47,404 nucleotides of DNA from Tissierellia bacterium (GCA_012735405.1 JAAYHM010000049.1:1-47404); one strand, 5' to 3'. Positions 9,345 to 19,410 are shown, counted from the first letter of the stretch. The notes: a model not told the origin generated them from the sequence alone. Translations and numbers: made by a program.

Positions 9345-10479
9345 TCAACTTTCTAAAGGCAACTTAACTGAAATCTCAAATCCTTGCCCTTCTTTAGTCT
9401 TATAATCTATATGGCCATTAACTTTATTGACCCTTTCCTCTATGCCCTTTAGGCCATTTCCCTTTATGATACTCTTACAGCCTAGACCGTTATCCTTTAT
9501 GCTTAAGTGTATTTTGTCACTAACACCTATGTTTATATTTATTTGACTGCATTTACTATGCTTTATACTATTGGTTAATCCTTCCCTTATGGTAGTATAT
9601 AATATGCTCTTATGTTTAAGGGGAATATCCTCCACCTTTTCATCCCCCCCTATATACTATAGTTATATTTGAAGTGTTATTTATATTATAGATTAAATCC
9701 TGAATGGCATTTTTCAATCCTTGGGATAGGTTTTCTTCCTTTAGTGTATATACTGCCCTCCTTAGGCTATTCATACTGTCTTTGGTTAACTTCTGACATT
9801 TTTGTATAAGCTCTTTACCTTTATCCATATCCTTATCAAGTATATTTCTTGCTACATCCAGATTCATACTAAGGGCTACCAGGCTGTGACCTAAATTGTC
9901 ATGTATTTCCTGGGCTATTCTGTTTCTCTCCCTGGTAATAGTAAGCTTCTCAATTTCCTTATTCAACTTTAACACCTTGTTCCTTTCTATTAGTAGAGCA
10001 ACATAGGAAAATATACTGATACTAAAAAAGGATATCATTAATAGGCTGAATACAAGCCCCATAAAATCTTCCCTGATTATATCTAAAATTCCTATACCCT
10101 CTCGTACTGAAGAACGATATAAGGCTACAAACAATATAGTAAATACATTTAAGGTATATAGAACCTTTATAGCTTTTTTATTTATAAGCCATGGAATTTC
10201 CGCCATTATTACAAACAAATAAACCTCCAGGTATCCGTCTACACAAAACTCCAGTATGCCACCAATTATAATTGATATTACAATAGACAGATAGTAATTT
10301 ATTTCTGCCTTGATTTTGCCCTTATATCTTAAAATATCGTTTGTAAGAGCAAATAAAAATAAGGATAGAAATAAAATTAAATTACCAAGATTGTCATAAT
10401 ATCTGTTAACTATAATGACAATAAAGGTTGCATATAGCACATACCTTATAATTTCCATATATTTATACCATTTTCCCAT
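9345..10479 (-). pseudogene. NarL/DesK-type sensor histidine kinase, frameshifted in a G7 run
   Basis: ORF 9640..10479 carries TM plus HisKA_3 (RNRIAQEIHDNLGHSLVALSMNLD) and ends ...TIVYRGG*; ORF 9345..9635 carries HATPase (REGLTNSIKHSK...DNGLG). Removing one G from the G7 tract (9644-9650) restores TIVYRGDEKVEDIPLKHKSILY. Confidence 0.8.
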
Positions 10480-10516
10480 CCCATCACCGCCAACAATTAA
10501 GGATACATGGCTGTAT

Positions 10517-11359
10517 CTATTCAGTACTAATGGGGTCTTCTCCCTTATCTTGTGGACTATTTCCCTTTAACTTTCTAAAGTATATGGCTGTAAATACACA
10601 TAATATAACAAGCAGAACTCCTTTAACATAAAAGCTAACTTCACTGCCTATCTTTTCATAAATATAGCCTCCTGCCAAAGGCCCAAGCATGCCACCTATT
10701 CCAACAGCAAACTTGTACTTACCATAGGATTTGCCCCTTTGATTTTCTCCTACAATGTCTATAACAAGGGCAGATTCTGCAGGACCTTCAAGGATTGAGA
10801 ATATATCTATTATAGTATTGATTATTAAAAAATAAGAGTAGCTTTTTACAGCTGGAATGAAAAGGTATAATATTCCTATGGCTAAAATACTTATAATAAA
10901 TATTTTTTCCCGACTATACCTGTCGGATATTTTCCCAAATTTATTAGGCAGAAATAAGGATAAAATTGCTCCAGGTAAAAATAAGTAGGCTATTAGATGA
11001 AATTTATCTGTTATATTATCACTTATATATATAAGATAGGTATGACCTGTTAAACTAAATATAAGTGCAAACAACCCCATTAGGATTAAGAATATATTAA
11101 AATCCTTATTTTTATTTGTTTTTTCCTCTTCATAATATGGCTTTAAATCCTTTGTTTCCTTCAGCTTTGTAATAGCATAATAAAGGCTAATTAGGCTTGT
11201 TATTAAGTATAACAAAAAGGCAGACCTAAAGGAACCGTCAAAAAAAGCTACCATGTAGAATCCCAGTATTACTCCAATTAAATTTCCTTTATTTGTAGAT
11301 TCATTTACTCTTCCAAAGGTTTCAGACCTATTTTGTTCATGGCTTAAATCAGATATCAT
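10517..11359 (-). pseudogene. N-terminally truncated MFS transporter
   Basis: 280 aa with MFS-like ...KYKFAVGIGGMLGPLAGGYIYEKIG...; the frame continues a short way upstream (PQSLLWFDGRISFLWISVDTM) to a TAA, so the first TM helices are missing. Confidence 0.6.
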
Positions 11360-11456
11360 AGTATCTACGCTTATCCATAGAAAGCTAATCCTTCCATCAA
11401 ACCAAAGTAATGATTGTGGTAATGATTTTTATGTGACTTTAGTAATATGGGAGGGT

Positions 11457-12098
11457 TCAAATCTTATTTTTCAATTCTTTAATTAATAAGGCCAATTGGG
11501 TCCTATCTCTTAATTCCAACTTGTCCAATATTTTGGTGACATGGTTTTTTACCGTTCCTTCAGTTATGTACAAAATTTCACTTATCTCCCTGTTGCTTTT
11601 CCCCTTGGCTACCAGATTGGCTATTTCCAATTCTCTAGCTGTTAATCTGTTTAGTATATTTTCTTTTTCAGTATCCCTTTTATCTATCACTGCACTGGCT
11701 AAAGTTTTGGCTACATGTCCATGGAGAAGCAGGTCTCCCTTGTATACTGACTTAATTGTATCAACCAATTTTCTGGAGCTGATATCCTTAAGTATATATC
11801 CATCTGCGCCACTTTTAAGTCCATTAAATATGTATTCATCTTCATTAAAGGTGGTGAGTATTATTATTTTTACTTGGGGGTATTTCTCCTTTATTATTTT
11901 AGTTGCCTCAACTCCATCCATAACAGGCATTCTTATGTCCATAAGTACTAAATCCACTTCTATGTTTTCAATGAAATCTACAGCTTCCTGCCCATTATTT
12001 GCCTGGCCTACAATTTCAATTTCATCATATAGGCCTAACATAAGGCTTAAGCCTTCCCTAATAAGGGCTTGGTCGTCAACTATAAGCACTCTAATCAT
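11457..12098 (-). CDS. NarL/LuxR-type response regulator
   Basis: 213 aa; receiver VLIVDDQALIREGLSLML...DIRMPVMDG and LuxR HTH LTARELEIANLVAKGKSNREIS. Confidence 0.92.
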   Translation of the reverse strand: MIRVLIVDDQALIREGLSLMLGLYDEIEIVGQANNGQEAVDFIENIEVDLVLMDIRMPVMDGVEATKIIKEKYPQVKIIILTTFNEDEYIFNGLKSGADGYILKDISSRKLVDTIKSVYKGDLLLHGHVAKTLASAVIDKRDTEKENILNRLTARELEIANLVAKGKSNREISEILYITEGTVKNHVTKILDKLELRDRTQLALLIKELKNKI

Positions 12099-12130
12099 AC
12101 TTAACCTCCAAAATATAAAATAGGGCAGAG

Positions 12131-12219
12131 AATCATCCCTTTAGCTTGCTTTGCATTAATGGATAAAAGCAACTAATATCCTATATTTAGTAGCCAATAC
12201 AATAAAGAAAGGGATGATT
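12131..12219. repeat. Inverted-repeat element, possible MITE/REP relic
   Basis: AATCATCCCTTT (12131-12142) and AAAGGGATGATT (12208-12219) perfect 12-nt inverted repeat; followed by the GGAGATCCTTCACCTG...CAGGTGGAGGGTTCAGGATGACAAGG hairpin typical of dispersed intergenic repeats. Confidence 0.4.
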
Positions 12220-12316
12220 TCAAAATATTTGGCTAAGAAAGCTTTACTTGGAGATCCTTCACCTGTGGCTCAGAAAGACCAGGTGGAGGGTTCAGGATGA
12301 CAAGGTAATTCAAAAT

Positions 12317-12340
12317 AAGACAGAGAACCTCCCCTGTCTT
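12317..12340 (-). terminator. Terminator overlapping the end of map
   Basis: AAGACAG...CTGTCTT inverted repeat spanning the map stop codon. Confidence 0.5.
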
Positions 12341-13091
12341 AGTCTTCCTGGTCTGTTATTATAATTGGCCCATCTTTTGTAATAGCAATGGTATGTTCAA
12401 ATTGAGCAGATAGGCCTCCATCTATGGTTCTAGCAGTCCAGCCATTATCATCTATTGTACATTCATATCTGCCTGTATTTATCATAGGCTCAATGGTTAT
12501 AACCATTCCCTCCATCAATCTTGGACCTCTTCCTGGCATGCCAAAGTGGGGTACCTGAGGATCTTCATGCATATTTCTCCCTATTCCATGGCCTACAAAA
12601 TCCCTAACCACAGAAAAGCCTTCTCCCTCTACATAGGTCTGTATGGCATGGGATATATCCCCTATCCTGTTACCTACTACAGCCTTTTCTATTCCAATAT
12701 ACAAGGCCTTTTTAGTTACTTCTAAAAGTCTTTTGGCCTCATCTGATATATTCCCTACGGCATAAGTCCAGGCTGAATCGGCTAACCAGCCATCTATATT
12801 TACTACCATATCTATAGTAACTATATCCCCATCCTTTAGAGGTTCCTTCCTTGGAAACCCATGGCATATTTCATCATTTATGGAAGCGCAAGTAGCATAC
12901 TGGTATCCTCTGTAGCCTTTTTGCTCTGGATAGCCGCCATTTTTTATAATATACTCTTCTACAAACTGGTCAATTTCATAAGTACTGATTCCTGGTTTGA
13001 TCATCTTCCTAATTTCCTTGTGTACCTGGGCTAAAAGCCTTCCTGCTTTTTTCATTTTTTCAATTTCTTCTTCATTTTTTATAAAAATCAT
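12339..13091 (-). CDS. map: Type I methionine aminopeptidase
   Basis: 250 aa; GYRGYQYATCASINDEICHGFP and GHGIGRNMHEDPQVPHFG motifs. Confidence 0.95.
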   Translation of the reverse strand: MIFIKNEEEIEKMKKAGRLLAQVHKEIRKMIKPGISTYEIDQFVEEYIIKNGGYPEQKGYRGYQYATCASINDEICHGFPRKEPLKDGDIVTIDMVVNIDGWLADSAWTYAVGNISDEAKRLLEVTKKALYIGIEKAVVGNRIGDISHAIQTYVEGEGFSVVRDFVGHGIGRNMHEDPQVPHFGMPGRGPRLMEGMVITIEPMINTGRYECTIDDNGWTARTIDGGLSAQFEHTIAITKDGPIIITDQED

Positions 13092-13122
13092 ATATCATTC
13101 CCTTTCTATAAATAATAATATT

Positions 13123-14076
13123 TTACTTGTGAATATTAATATCCTGCTGATTTAACAAGGATTTAAATCTTGCATCATTCCTTAAAGTATCCAAATCCTC
13201 ATCCACCCTAATCATTTCTATTATCTGAGGATATAGTACAAGAGACTTTCTTAAATCCCTTATGGCTAAATCCTTTTCATTTAGCCTGGCATAACAACAA
13301 GCCCTATTATAGTATAGATACTTGGCATAGGGATTGTTTTCTATGCCCTCTGTTAAAACTTCTATAGCCTTTTCCAACTGCCCTTCCTCTATATATATTG
13401 CAGATTTATTTAAATAGGAATCAGAATACTTGGGATTTTCCTCAATGGACTTATCATAGTATTCCAATGCCTTTTTATTGTCTCCTAATTTTTTATATAT
13501 AACTCCCATATTAAACAAGGCCCTAAAATACTTTGGATTTATTTCTAAGCTCTTCCTAAGCATATAAAGGGCTTTTTTAAGTTCATTCCTCTCCTCGTAT
13601 ATGGAACCCATATTGTTATAGGCTATATAATCATCAGGCTTAAGGTTTATAACCTTTTTGTAATAATATATAGCCTTTTCACTATCCCCTTTTTCATCAT
13701 AAATATTTGCTATATAAAAATAAGCCCTATCATAAAATGGGTCTATCTCAGTTGCTTTAAAATTGTTTTCCAAGGCCTTATCCAAGTCCTTTAGCCTTTC
13801 ATACATGGTGGCCATTCCATAGTAGGCACCTGCTTGATTATTATCCAATTCAGTAATTTTTTTATAGGCCTTTAAGGCCCTTAAAGGAAAATCCAACTCA
13901 TCATATATAATTGCAATATTGTATAGTATTTGTATATTTTCTTTTTTATCCCCCTTGAATCTTAAAGACTTAATATAAAATTTAACAGCCCCTTTCTTAT
14001 CCCCATTTAAATAAGAGTTTTCTGCCAAAATTATATAATTTTTTCTTCTGTCTATATTGCTTAGATGCCTTCTCAT
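13123..14076 (-). CDS. Tetratricopeptide repeat protein
   Basis: 317 aa with repeated TPR units (e.g. YDRAYFYIANIYDEKGDSEKAIYYYKKVINLKPD). Confidence 0.9.
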   Translation of the reverse strand: MRRHLSNIDRRKNYIILAENSYLNGDKKGAVKFYIKSLRFKGDKKENIQILYNIAIIYDELDFPLRALKAYKKITELDNNQAGAYYGMATMYERLKDLDKALENNFKATEIDPFYDRAYFYIANIYDEKGDSEKAIYYYKKVINLKPDDYIAYNNMGSIYEERNELKKALYMLRKSLEINPKYFRALFNMGVIYKKLGDNKKALEYYDKSIEENPKYSDSYLNKSAIYIEEGQLEKAIEVLTEGIENNPYAKYLYYNRACCYARLNEKDLAIRDLRKSLVLYPQIIEMIRVDEDLDTLRNDARFKSLLNQQDINIHK

Positions 14077-14192
14077 TTATTACACCTCTGATTTATTTAT
14101 GTAAATATAGTTTATCACAAATATGAAAGAAATTATTACTATATTATATTATATGAAAATAAATTAAATATCCAATATGAAATTTAAGAAAA

Positions 14193-14243
14193 ATAAAGTG
14201 CTTAGGGGTTTGTTTATAAATTATACCTTCCTAAGCACTTTAT
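14193..14243 (-). terminator. Terminator downstream of ftcD
   Basis: ATAAAGTGCTTAGG ... CCTAAGCACTTTAT perfect 14-bp inverted repeat. Confidence 0.7.
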
Positions 14244-14257
14244 ATAAAGGACTCAGA

Positions 14258-15184
14258 CTATTCCATTAAATGGCTTTCAAGAATTTGTTCCTGCCTCAAT
14301 CCTTCCAAGCCTAAATAGTATTCAAGATTATTAAGCAGATATTCCAGTTTTACTGGACCTACTATTTCTGAGCCTATAACCTGTACTCCATATCTTTTTG
14401 CCTCTTGTTTTACTAATTCAAATACCCTATAAAGGGGTGTATTGGCACAGTCAAACATATTCATTGAAACTACAACCCCATCCCTTTCAGGGAACTTAAT
14501 TCCAACAGCCCTGACAGTAGAAAATCCACCACTAGGCCCCCTGACAGCCTTTGCTATCCTCTTTGCAATACTTAAATCTTCTGTTCCTAAAAATACATTG
14601 TAGGCAGTTAAACCTTCTACATCAGCACTTACTATAGTTGCACCAGCTTTTTCACTTAGCTTTCCATCCACTGATAAATCCGGCTTCCTCTTTTCATAGT
14701 CTGGATGGCTGGGATCTTCTAATAAGGCCTTTAATCCTTCATATTGGCCTTGCCTTATGTAGGAGATGCTCCTTTTCTCCTCTGTTCTGGCATTTTGGCC
14801 TGAAAAGAATACTGGTACCTGGTATTTTTCAAATAGTTCCTTTCCTATTTCCTCTGCCAATTCTACACATTCTTCCAAGGTAATATTTCTTAGAGGAAAT
14901 ATGGGTATGGTATCCTGGGCTCCAATCCTTGGATGGGTTCCTTTCTGCTCCCTCATATCTATTAATTCATAGGCTTTACCAGCCATGGCAATTAAAACTT
15001 CCTTCAAGGGCTCTGGTTCCCCTATGGCTGTAACCACCGTTCTGTTGAAGTCGTATTCAGGCTCAACACTTACCAGTTTAACCCCTTCCTTGTCTTTAAA
15101 TACGCTTACTATCTCCTCAATGACCTCTTTCCTTCTTCCTTCGCTAAAATTTGGCACTGCCAATATATGCTTCTTCTTGCCCAT
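14258..15184 (-). CDS. ftcD: Glutamate formimidoyltransferase
   Basis: ILAVPNFSEGRRKEVIEEIV...RIGAQDTIPIFPLRNITLEECVELA; start placed at MGKKKH (15184) after the RBS. Confidence 0.9.
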   Translation of the reverse strand: MGKKKHILAVPNFSEGRRKEVIEEIVSVFKDKEGVKLVSVEPEYDFNRTVVTAIGEPEPLKEVLIAMAGKAYELIDMREQKGTHPRIGAQDTIPIFPLRNITLEECVELAEEIGKELFEKYQVPVFFSGQNARTEEKRSISYIRQGQYEGLKALLEDPSHPDYEKRKPDLSVDGKLSEKAGATIVSADVEGLTAYNVFLGTEDLSIAKRIAKAVRGPSGGFSTVRAVGIKFPERDGVVVSMNMFDCANTPLYRVFELVKQEAKRYGVQVIGSEIVGPVKLEYLLNNLEYYLGLEGLRQEQILESHLME

Positions 15185-15236
15185 ATAAATACCCCTTTCA
15201 TTTATCATATTAATTTATATAAGGTAAATTATTAAA

Positions 15237-16376
15237 TTATCTTCTTATTGAATTTTTAAGTAAATCATCTAATTCCTCATCATTTAGTTCATAGTGATAG
15301 AAGCTGCTGTAGAATTCCCTTACCTCTTCCCTGATGTCGTAGTTGAATACTTCCGGATACAATAGATTGCCCAGCCATTTGATCCCTAATATTCTATTTG
15401 CAGATGGAGGCCTGTCAAACCAGTTAAAGGGCCTATTGGGTATTTCATAAACCTCTTTTTCCTCTACTGCCTTTATACCTTGCCAGGTAGGATCTTCAAA
15501 TATTCCTGAGTAGTAACCTCCCCTTTCATCATCCCAGGATATAATTATGTCTGGATTCCACTTTAAGAGCTGTTCTATAGACACAAGAGACTTGCCTTGA
15601 TCAGCTTTTAGTTCCACTTCTGCCACATTTCTTCCACCAACTAAATCTATAACTACAGCATGCCAGGAAGTAGAAGGTTCTGTTTCTAGCCCATCTGGCC
15701 CTTCTGCATAATATACTCCTATTTTTTCCTCTTCAGCTATACTGGCTGCTAAAGTCTGCGCCTGGGATATGGTTTTTCTGCAGTATTCTGCCAACTCTTT
15801 TGCCCTTTCTTCTTCTCCCATAACCTTTCCTAATAGCTCATAGGCCTCATCTAATTTTAATAAATCAGAGTCTAATATTATGGTTGGTATTCCCGTTTGT
15901 TCCTCCAATTCCTCTGCTATGGACAGGGAGGTTTCCACTACTTCCTCCATAATTATTAGTACATCCGGATTGAACTTTAAAAGCTCCTCTATATTTACGG
16001 CATTTTTGCCTGCACCACCTAAATTAGGAAGATTGTGATATTTTTCTGATATAAATCTTTTTTCTCCTTCCCTCAGCTCATAATTCCAGCCCACCATCTT
16101 TTCAGGATTTAGAGTATATAGGAGGATAGTCCCTGTAGGCTTAGTGGCAAAAGCCTTATCTGCCTTTTTAGGAAGTCTGACAACTCTTCCAGCCATATCC
16201 ACTACTTCTATTTCTTCACCTCTATTTTCTTCTGCTTCCTCCAGAGTATTTTCCTCAGTTTTTATATCTTCCACTGCAATACCTTCTTCATCTTTAGCTC
16301 CTCCAGTACTGCAGCCAACTAATAGGGTCAATAGAAGCATCAAAATCAAATATATAGAAATAAACCTTTTTGCCAT
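15237..16376 (-). CDS. ABC transporter substrate-binding lipoprotein (FecB/BtuF/MolA class)
   Basis: Signal peptide plus lipobox LLVGCS; EVVDMAGRVVRLPKKADKAFATKPTGTILLYTLNPEKMVGWN. Confidence 0.88.
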   Translation of the reverse strand: MAKRFISIYLILMLLLTLLVGCSTGGAKDEEGIAVEDIKTEENTLEEAEENRGEEIEVVDMAGRVVRLPKKADKAFATKPTGTILLYTLNPEKMVGWNYELREGEKRFISEKYHNLPNLGGAGKNAVNIEELLKFNPDVLIIMEEVVETSLSIAEELEEQTGIPTIILDSDLLKLDEAYELLGKVMGEEERAKELAEYCRKTISQAQTLAASIAEEEKIGVYYAEGPDGLETEPSTSWHAVVIDLVGGRNVAEVELKADQGKSLVSIEQLLKWNPDIIISWDDERGGYYSGIFEDPTWQGIKAVEEKEVYEIPNRPFNWFDRPPSANRILGIKWLGNLLYPEVFNYDIREEVREFYSSFYHYELNDEELDDLLKNSIRR

Positions 16377-16390
16377 CTTGTCTTCTCCTT

Positions 16391-17164
16391 TCAAATCATT
16401 GGTATGCACATTTTTATCATTTTATTCTTAAAATTTAACTTAAAAACCTTTAGCTTCACATCATACAGGCCTTCCAAATCCACCTCCCTTAGATTTTTAT
16501 TTGGATTATCTATTTCTATCACCCTGCCATCTTTAACTAGCAGGGCCTTAGTTCCATATAGAAAGGCATGTTCGGGAGAATGGGTTGACATTATAATGGT
16601 CATGCCCTTTTCTGCACATTCCTTTAAATGTTTTAACATAAGCATTTGATTGCCAAAATCTAAATTATTTGTAGGCTCATCCATTATAATTATTTTTGCC
16701 TGCTGGGCTAAAGCTTGGGCAATTTTTACCAGTTGCCTTTCTCCCCCGCTTAAATGGCAGTATATTTTATCCTTTAAATGCAAAATCTTAAGGCTTTTCA
16801 TTGCTTCATCTGCTATGATTTCATCTTCCTTAGAGGGGGTAGATGAAAAATTTAAATAGGATGTCCTTCCCATTAACACTATGTCTTTAACCTTGTACTG
16901 AAAAGTAGAGCTAAAGGACTGAGGGATATAGCTAATAAACCGGGCCCTCTCCTTCCAGGACCAGTTTAAAATAGAATTTCCTTCTATCAGGACCTCTCCC
17001 TTTAGAGGCCTTATTAGCCCCATTATGCTTTTTATTAGGGTAGATTTTCCTGAACCATTGGAACCTAATATGCAAACTATATCCCCTGATTTAGCAGTAA
17101 AGTTTACATTTTCCAAAATATATTCCTTTCCATAGCCACAGCTTAAATCTCTAACCTCTAACAT
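16391..17164 (-). CDS. ABC transporter ATP-binding protein (FecE/MolC class)
   Basis: Walker A GSNGSGKSTL, signature LSGGERQLVKIAQAL, Walker B IIIMDEPTNNLD. Confidence 0.92.
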   Translation of the reverse strand: MLEVRDLSCGYGKEYILENVNFTAKSGDIVCILGSNGSGKSTLIKSIMGLIRPLKGEVLIEGNSILNWSWKERARFISYIPQSFSSTFQYKVKDIVLMGRTSYLNFSSTPSKEDEIIADEAMKSLKILHLKDKIYCHLSGGERQLVKIAQALAQQAKIIIMDEPTNNLDFGNQMLMLKHLKECAEKGMTIIMSTHSPEHAFLYGTKALLVKDGRVIEIDNPNKNLREVDLEGLYDVKLKVFKLNFKNKMIKMCIPMI

Positions 17165-17165
17165 A

Positions 17166-18182
17166 TTAGCTCCTTCCTCTCTTAAGCAGCAGAAATATAA
17201 AAAAGGGCGCTCCAATTAGGGAAGTTAATATGCCAAGGGGAACTTCCACTGTAGTTAAGGTCCTGGCTATATTGTCTATTAAAAGCAGGTAGGAGCCACC
17301 CAGCAAGATAGTAGTAGGGATTAGTACTCTATAGTCTGGTCCTACCAGTATCCTGCCTAAATGGGGTATTACAAGGCCTATCCAGCCAATAATGCCACTA
17401 ATGGAAACTGCTGCAGCCGTCATTAGGGTGGAGGAGATAATAACTACTAATCTGATTTTCCCAGCATCCAGTCCCAGGCATTTGGCCTCTTCTTCGCTAA
17501 GGGTCAAAACATTTAGTCTCCATCTTAATATATATAAAGGAACTAGCCCTAAAAATATGGGGATGGAAACAGCCTTTATATCCCTTGCCATAACTCCAGA
17601 AAGGCTTCCCATCAGCCAAAAGCTTATGGCAGGTAATTTGTCCTCTGTATCTGCCAGGTATTTTATTAAGGACACAAAGGAATTAAACAAGGAGCCTATT
17701 AATATACCTATAATAACCAGGGCCATTATGGGATCGGCCTTTATTTTTTGGCTGATAAAATACACTAAGGCCACTGCCACTATCCCGAATAAAAAGGCAA
17801 ATGCCTGAATTCCAGTGGTAGTAAGGGAAAAATATATGGCTAAGGCTGCCCCAAAGGCAGAACCTGCTGACACTGCCAATATATCCGGTGATACTAGGGG
17901 ATTCTTAAACATGCCCTGATATACTGCTCCAGAAAGGGATAAACTCAAGCCTACTAAAAGGGCGGCTATAATCCTTGGAAGTCTTACTTGAAAAACTACA
18001 ATTTCAATGGTGTCCTCCCAACTTTTTTCTATAGGTAGTATTTTTGATAAAAATACCTTTAATAGGGTTTTTGCATCAATAGGATATCTGCCCAGGCTAA
18101 AGGATAGGACAAATATTATAATTAACAGTATTACAAATGGATATATAGATGTTTTTTTATTATCCTTATCCAAAATATTCAT
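17166..18182 (-). CDS. ABC transporter permease (FecCD/MolB family)
   Basis: 338 aa; RLPRIIAALLVGLSLSLSGAVYQGMFKNPLVSPDILAVSAGSAFGAALAI. Confidence 0.93.
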   Translation of the reverse strand: MNILDKDNKKTSIYPFVILLIIIFVLSFSLGRYPIDAKTLLKVFLSKILPIEKSWEDTIEIVVFQVRLPRIIAALLVGLSLSLSGAVYQGMFKNPLVSPDILAVSAGSAFGAALAIYFSLTTTGIQAFAFLFGIVAVALVYFISQKIKADPIMALVIIGILIGSLFNSFVSLIKYLADTEDKLPAISFWLMGSLSGVMARDIKAVSIPIFLGLVPLYILRWRLNVLTLSEEEAKCLGLDAGKIRLVVIISSTLMTAAAVSISGIIGWIGLVIPHLGRILVGPDYRVLIPTTILLGGSYLLLIDNIARTLTTVEVPLGILTSLIGAPFFIFLLLKRGRS

Positions 18183-18233
18183 TAGCAGTCTCCTTTTTCG
18201 TTGTTCTTGTGTTAGTATAACGCCAGTAAAAAA

Positions 18234-18578
18234 TTAGAAGTCCTTAAAGTAATCTTCATAAAGTTTGTTTACAAGCTCTTCTGCTTCTTTTGAAAACTCT
18301 TCATAGGCCCTCACCAGCCTTTTTGCCTCCACTGTCAAAAAAGAGCCTCCCCCATCCAATCCACCAGATTTGGTTTCTACAAGGGCATAACCTAGAGCCC
18401 TTTCTGCCCCATGTATAATAGACCAGGCCTTGCTGTAGGACATGTTCATCTCCCTGGCTGCCTTGTTTAAGCTTCCTAATCTGTCAATGTTTTTTAGGAG
18501 TATACAGGGCCCTTTACCAAATACCTTTTTCCCATCTACTGTCATCCAAAATCTACTTTCCAGCTTCAATTCATTCAC
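18234..18578 (-). CDS. ModE N-terminal-like winged-helix regulator
   Basis: 114 aa; GKGPCILLKNIDRLGSLNKAAREMNMSYSKAWSIIHGAERALG...ETKSGGLDGGGSFLTVEAKRLV. Confidence 0.85.
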   Translation of the reverse strand: MNELKLESRFWMTVDGKKVFGKGPCILLKNIDRLGSLNKAAREMNMSYSKAWSIIHGAERALGYALVETKSGGLDGGGSFLTVEAKRLVRAYEEFSKEAEELVNKLYEDYFKDF

Positions 18579-19048
18579 CTACTTTTATAAAGATATGGGG
18601 CATCCTTTCCATATTTAACAGCTTGAATTTCCGCCATAATAGCTAAGGCTATCTCTTCTGGAGCCTCTCCCCCTAAATCTAAGCCTATGGGAGTATGAAC
18701 CCTTGATAGATCCTCTTCTTTAAACCCCTTATTTATTAAATTATTAAAACATGTTTCAATTTTGTTTTTACTTCCTATCATGCCAATATATTTAGCACCC
18801 CTTCCTAAGGCTGCCTCTAAGGAATCCTGGTCAAATTTATGGCCATGGGTGGCAATTACTATATAAGTCTTACTATCAATATGTATATTTCTTAAATTTT
18901 CTTTTATGTCACCTTGTACAAAATTTTCTACATGAGGAAACAATTTTGCATTTAATCTATCCCTTCTATGATCCAGTACTGTAATGGCATATCCTAGTAC
19001 ATGAGCAATTTTACACAGTTTTTCTGCTATATGGCCTGGTCCGCACAT
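18575..19048 (-). CDS. XdhC/CoxI-family protein, Rossmann domain only (N-terminus missing)
   Basis: 157 aa starting MCGPGHIAEKLCKIAHVLGYAITVLDHR...; ATHGHKFDQDSLEAAL...YIGMIGSKNK. Only the C-terminal Rossmann part is present. Confidence 0.75.
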   Translation of the reverse strand: MCGPGHIAEKLCKIAHVLGYAITVLDHRRDRLNAKLFPHVENFVQGDIKENLRNIHIDSKTYIVIATHGHKFDQDSLEAALGRGAKYIGMIGSKNKIETCFNNLINKGFKEEDLSRVHTPIGLDLGGEAPEEIALAIMAEIQAVKYGKDAPYLYKSR

Positions 19049-19329
19049 TATGAGCCTGTCCTAGGCTTTGTAAACCTTAATAAAAAGGCTTTACTGTGCC
19101 AACTTCCTTCCCTAGGTATGAAATAGTCATGTAAAAGCCCTAAAAAATAATAATCATATCCTCTTTCAGGACTATAAATAGCCGTAGTTGTAGTAACTAA
19201 TACTTTCTTGTTTTTATTTTTTAATTCATTGGCTATCATATAAAGAGTAGTAGTCTTTCCTCCTCCACCTACTAAGGATATAATCTCTCCTGTTTTTATA
19301 TTTAAATTTAATTTTTCATATAAATACAT
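19048..19329 (-). pseudogene. YqeC-like (selenium-dependent hydroxylase maturation) protein, N-terminal fragment
   Basis: MYLYEKLNLNIKTGEIISLVGGGGKTTTLYMIANELKNKNKKVLVTTTTAIYSPE resembles the YqeC N-terminal P-loop; ends abruptly ...SWHSKAFLLRFTKPRTGS*. ORF-track start 19428 rejected because that region is a hairpin. Confidence 0.55.
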
Positions 19330-19410
19330 CAAAACCACCTGGTGAAATAATTTAATTATTACATAATAATATTTTGTAATTAATAGATATATGAGAAATA
19401 TAGGCAAATA

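Noticed and set aside
7691-12340. Similar GACAGAGG/CCTCTGTC terminators at 7691 and 12317 as a repeat family
   Set aside because: Short and easily explained as ordinary terminators; the similarity is too limited to claim a shared element.
15237-18182. Iron-siderophore transporter annotation
   Set aside because: Family membership fits, but gene context (ModE-like, XdhC, YqeC-like) favours Mo/W; left unspecified in features.
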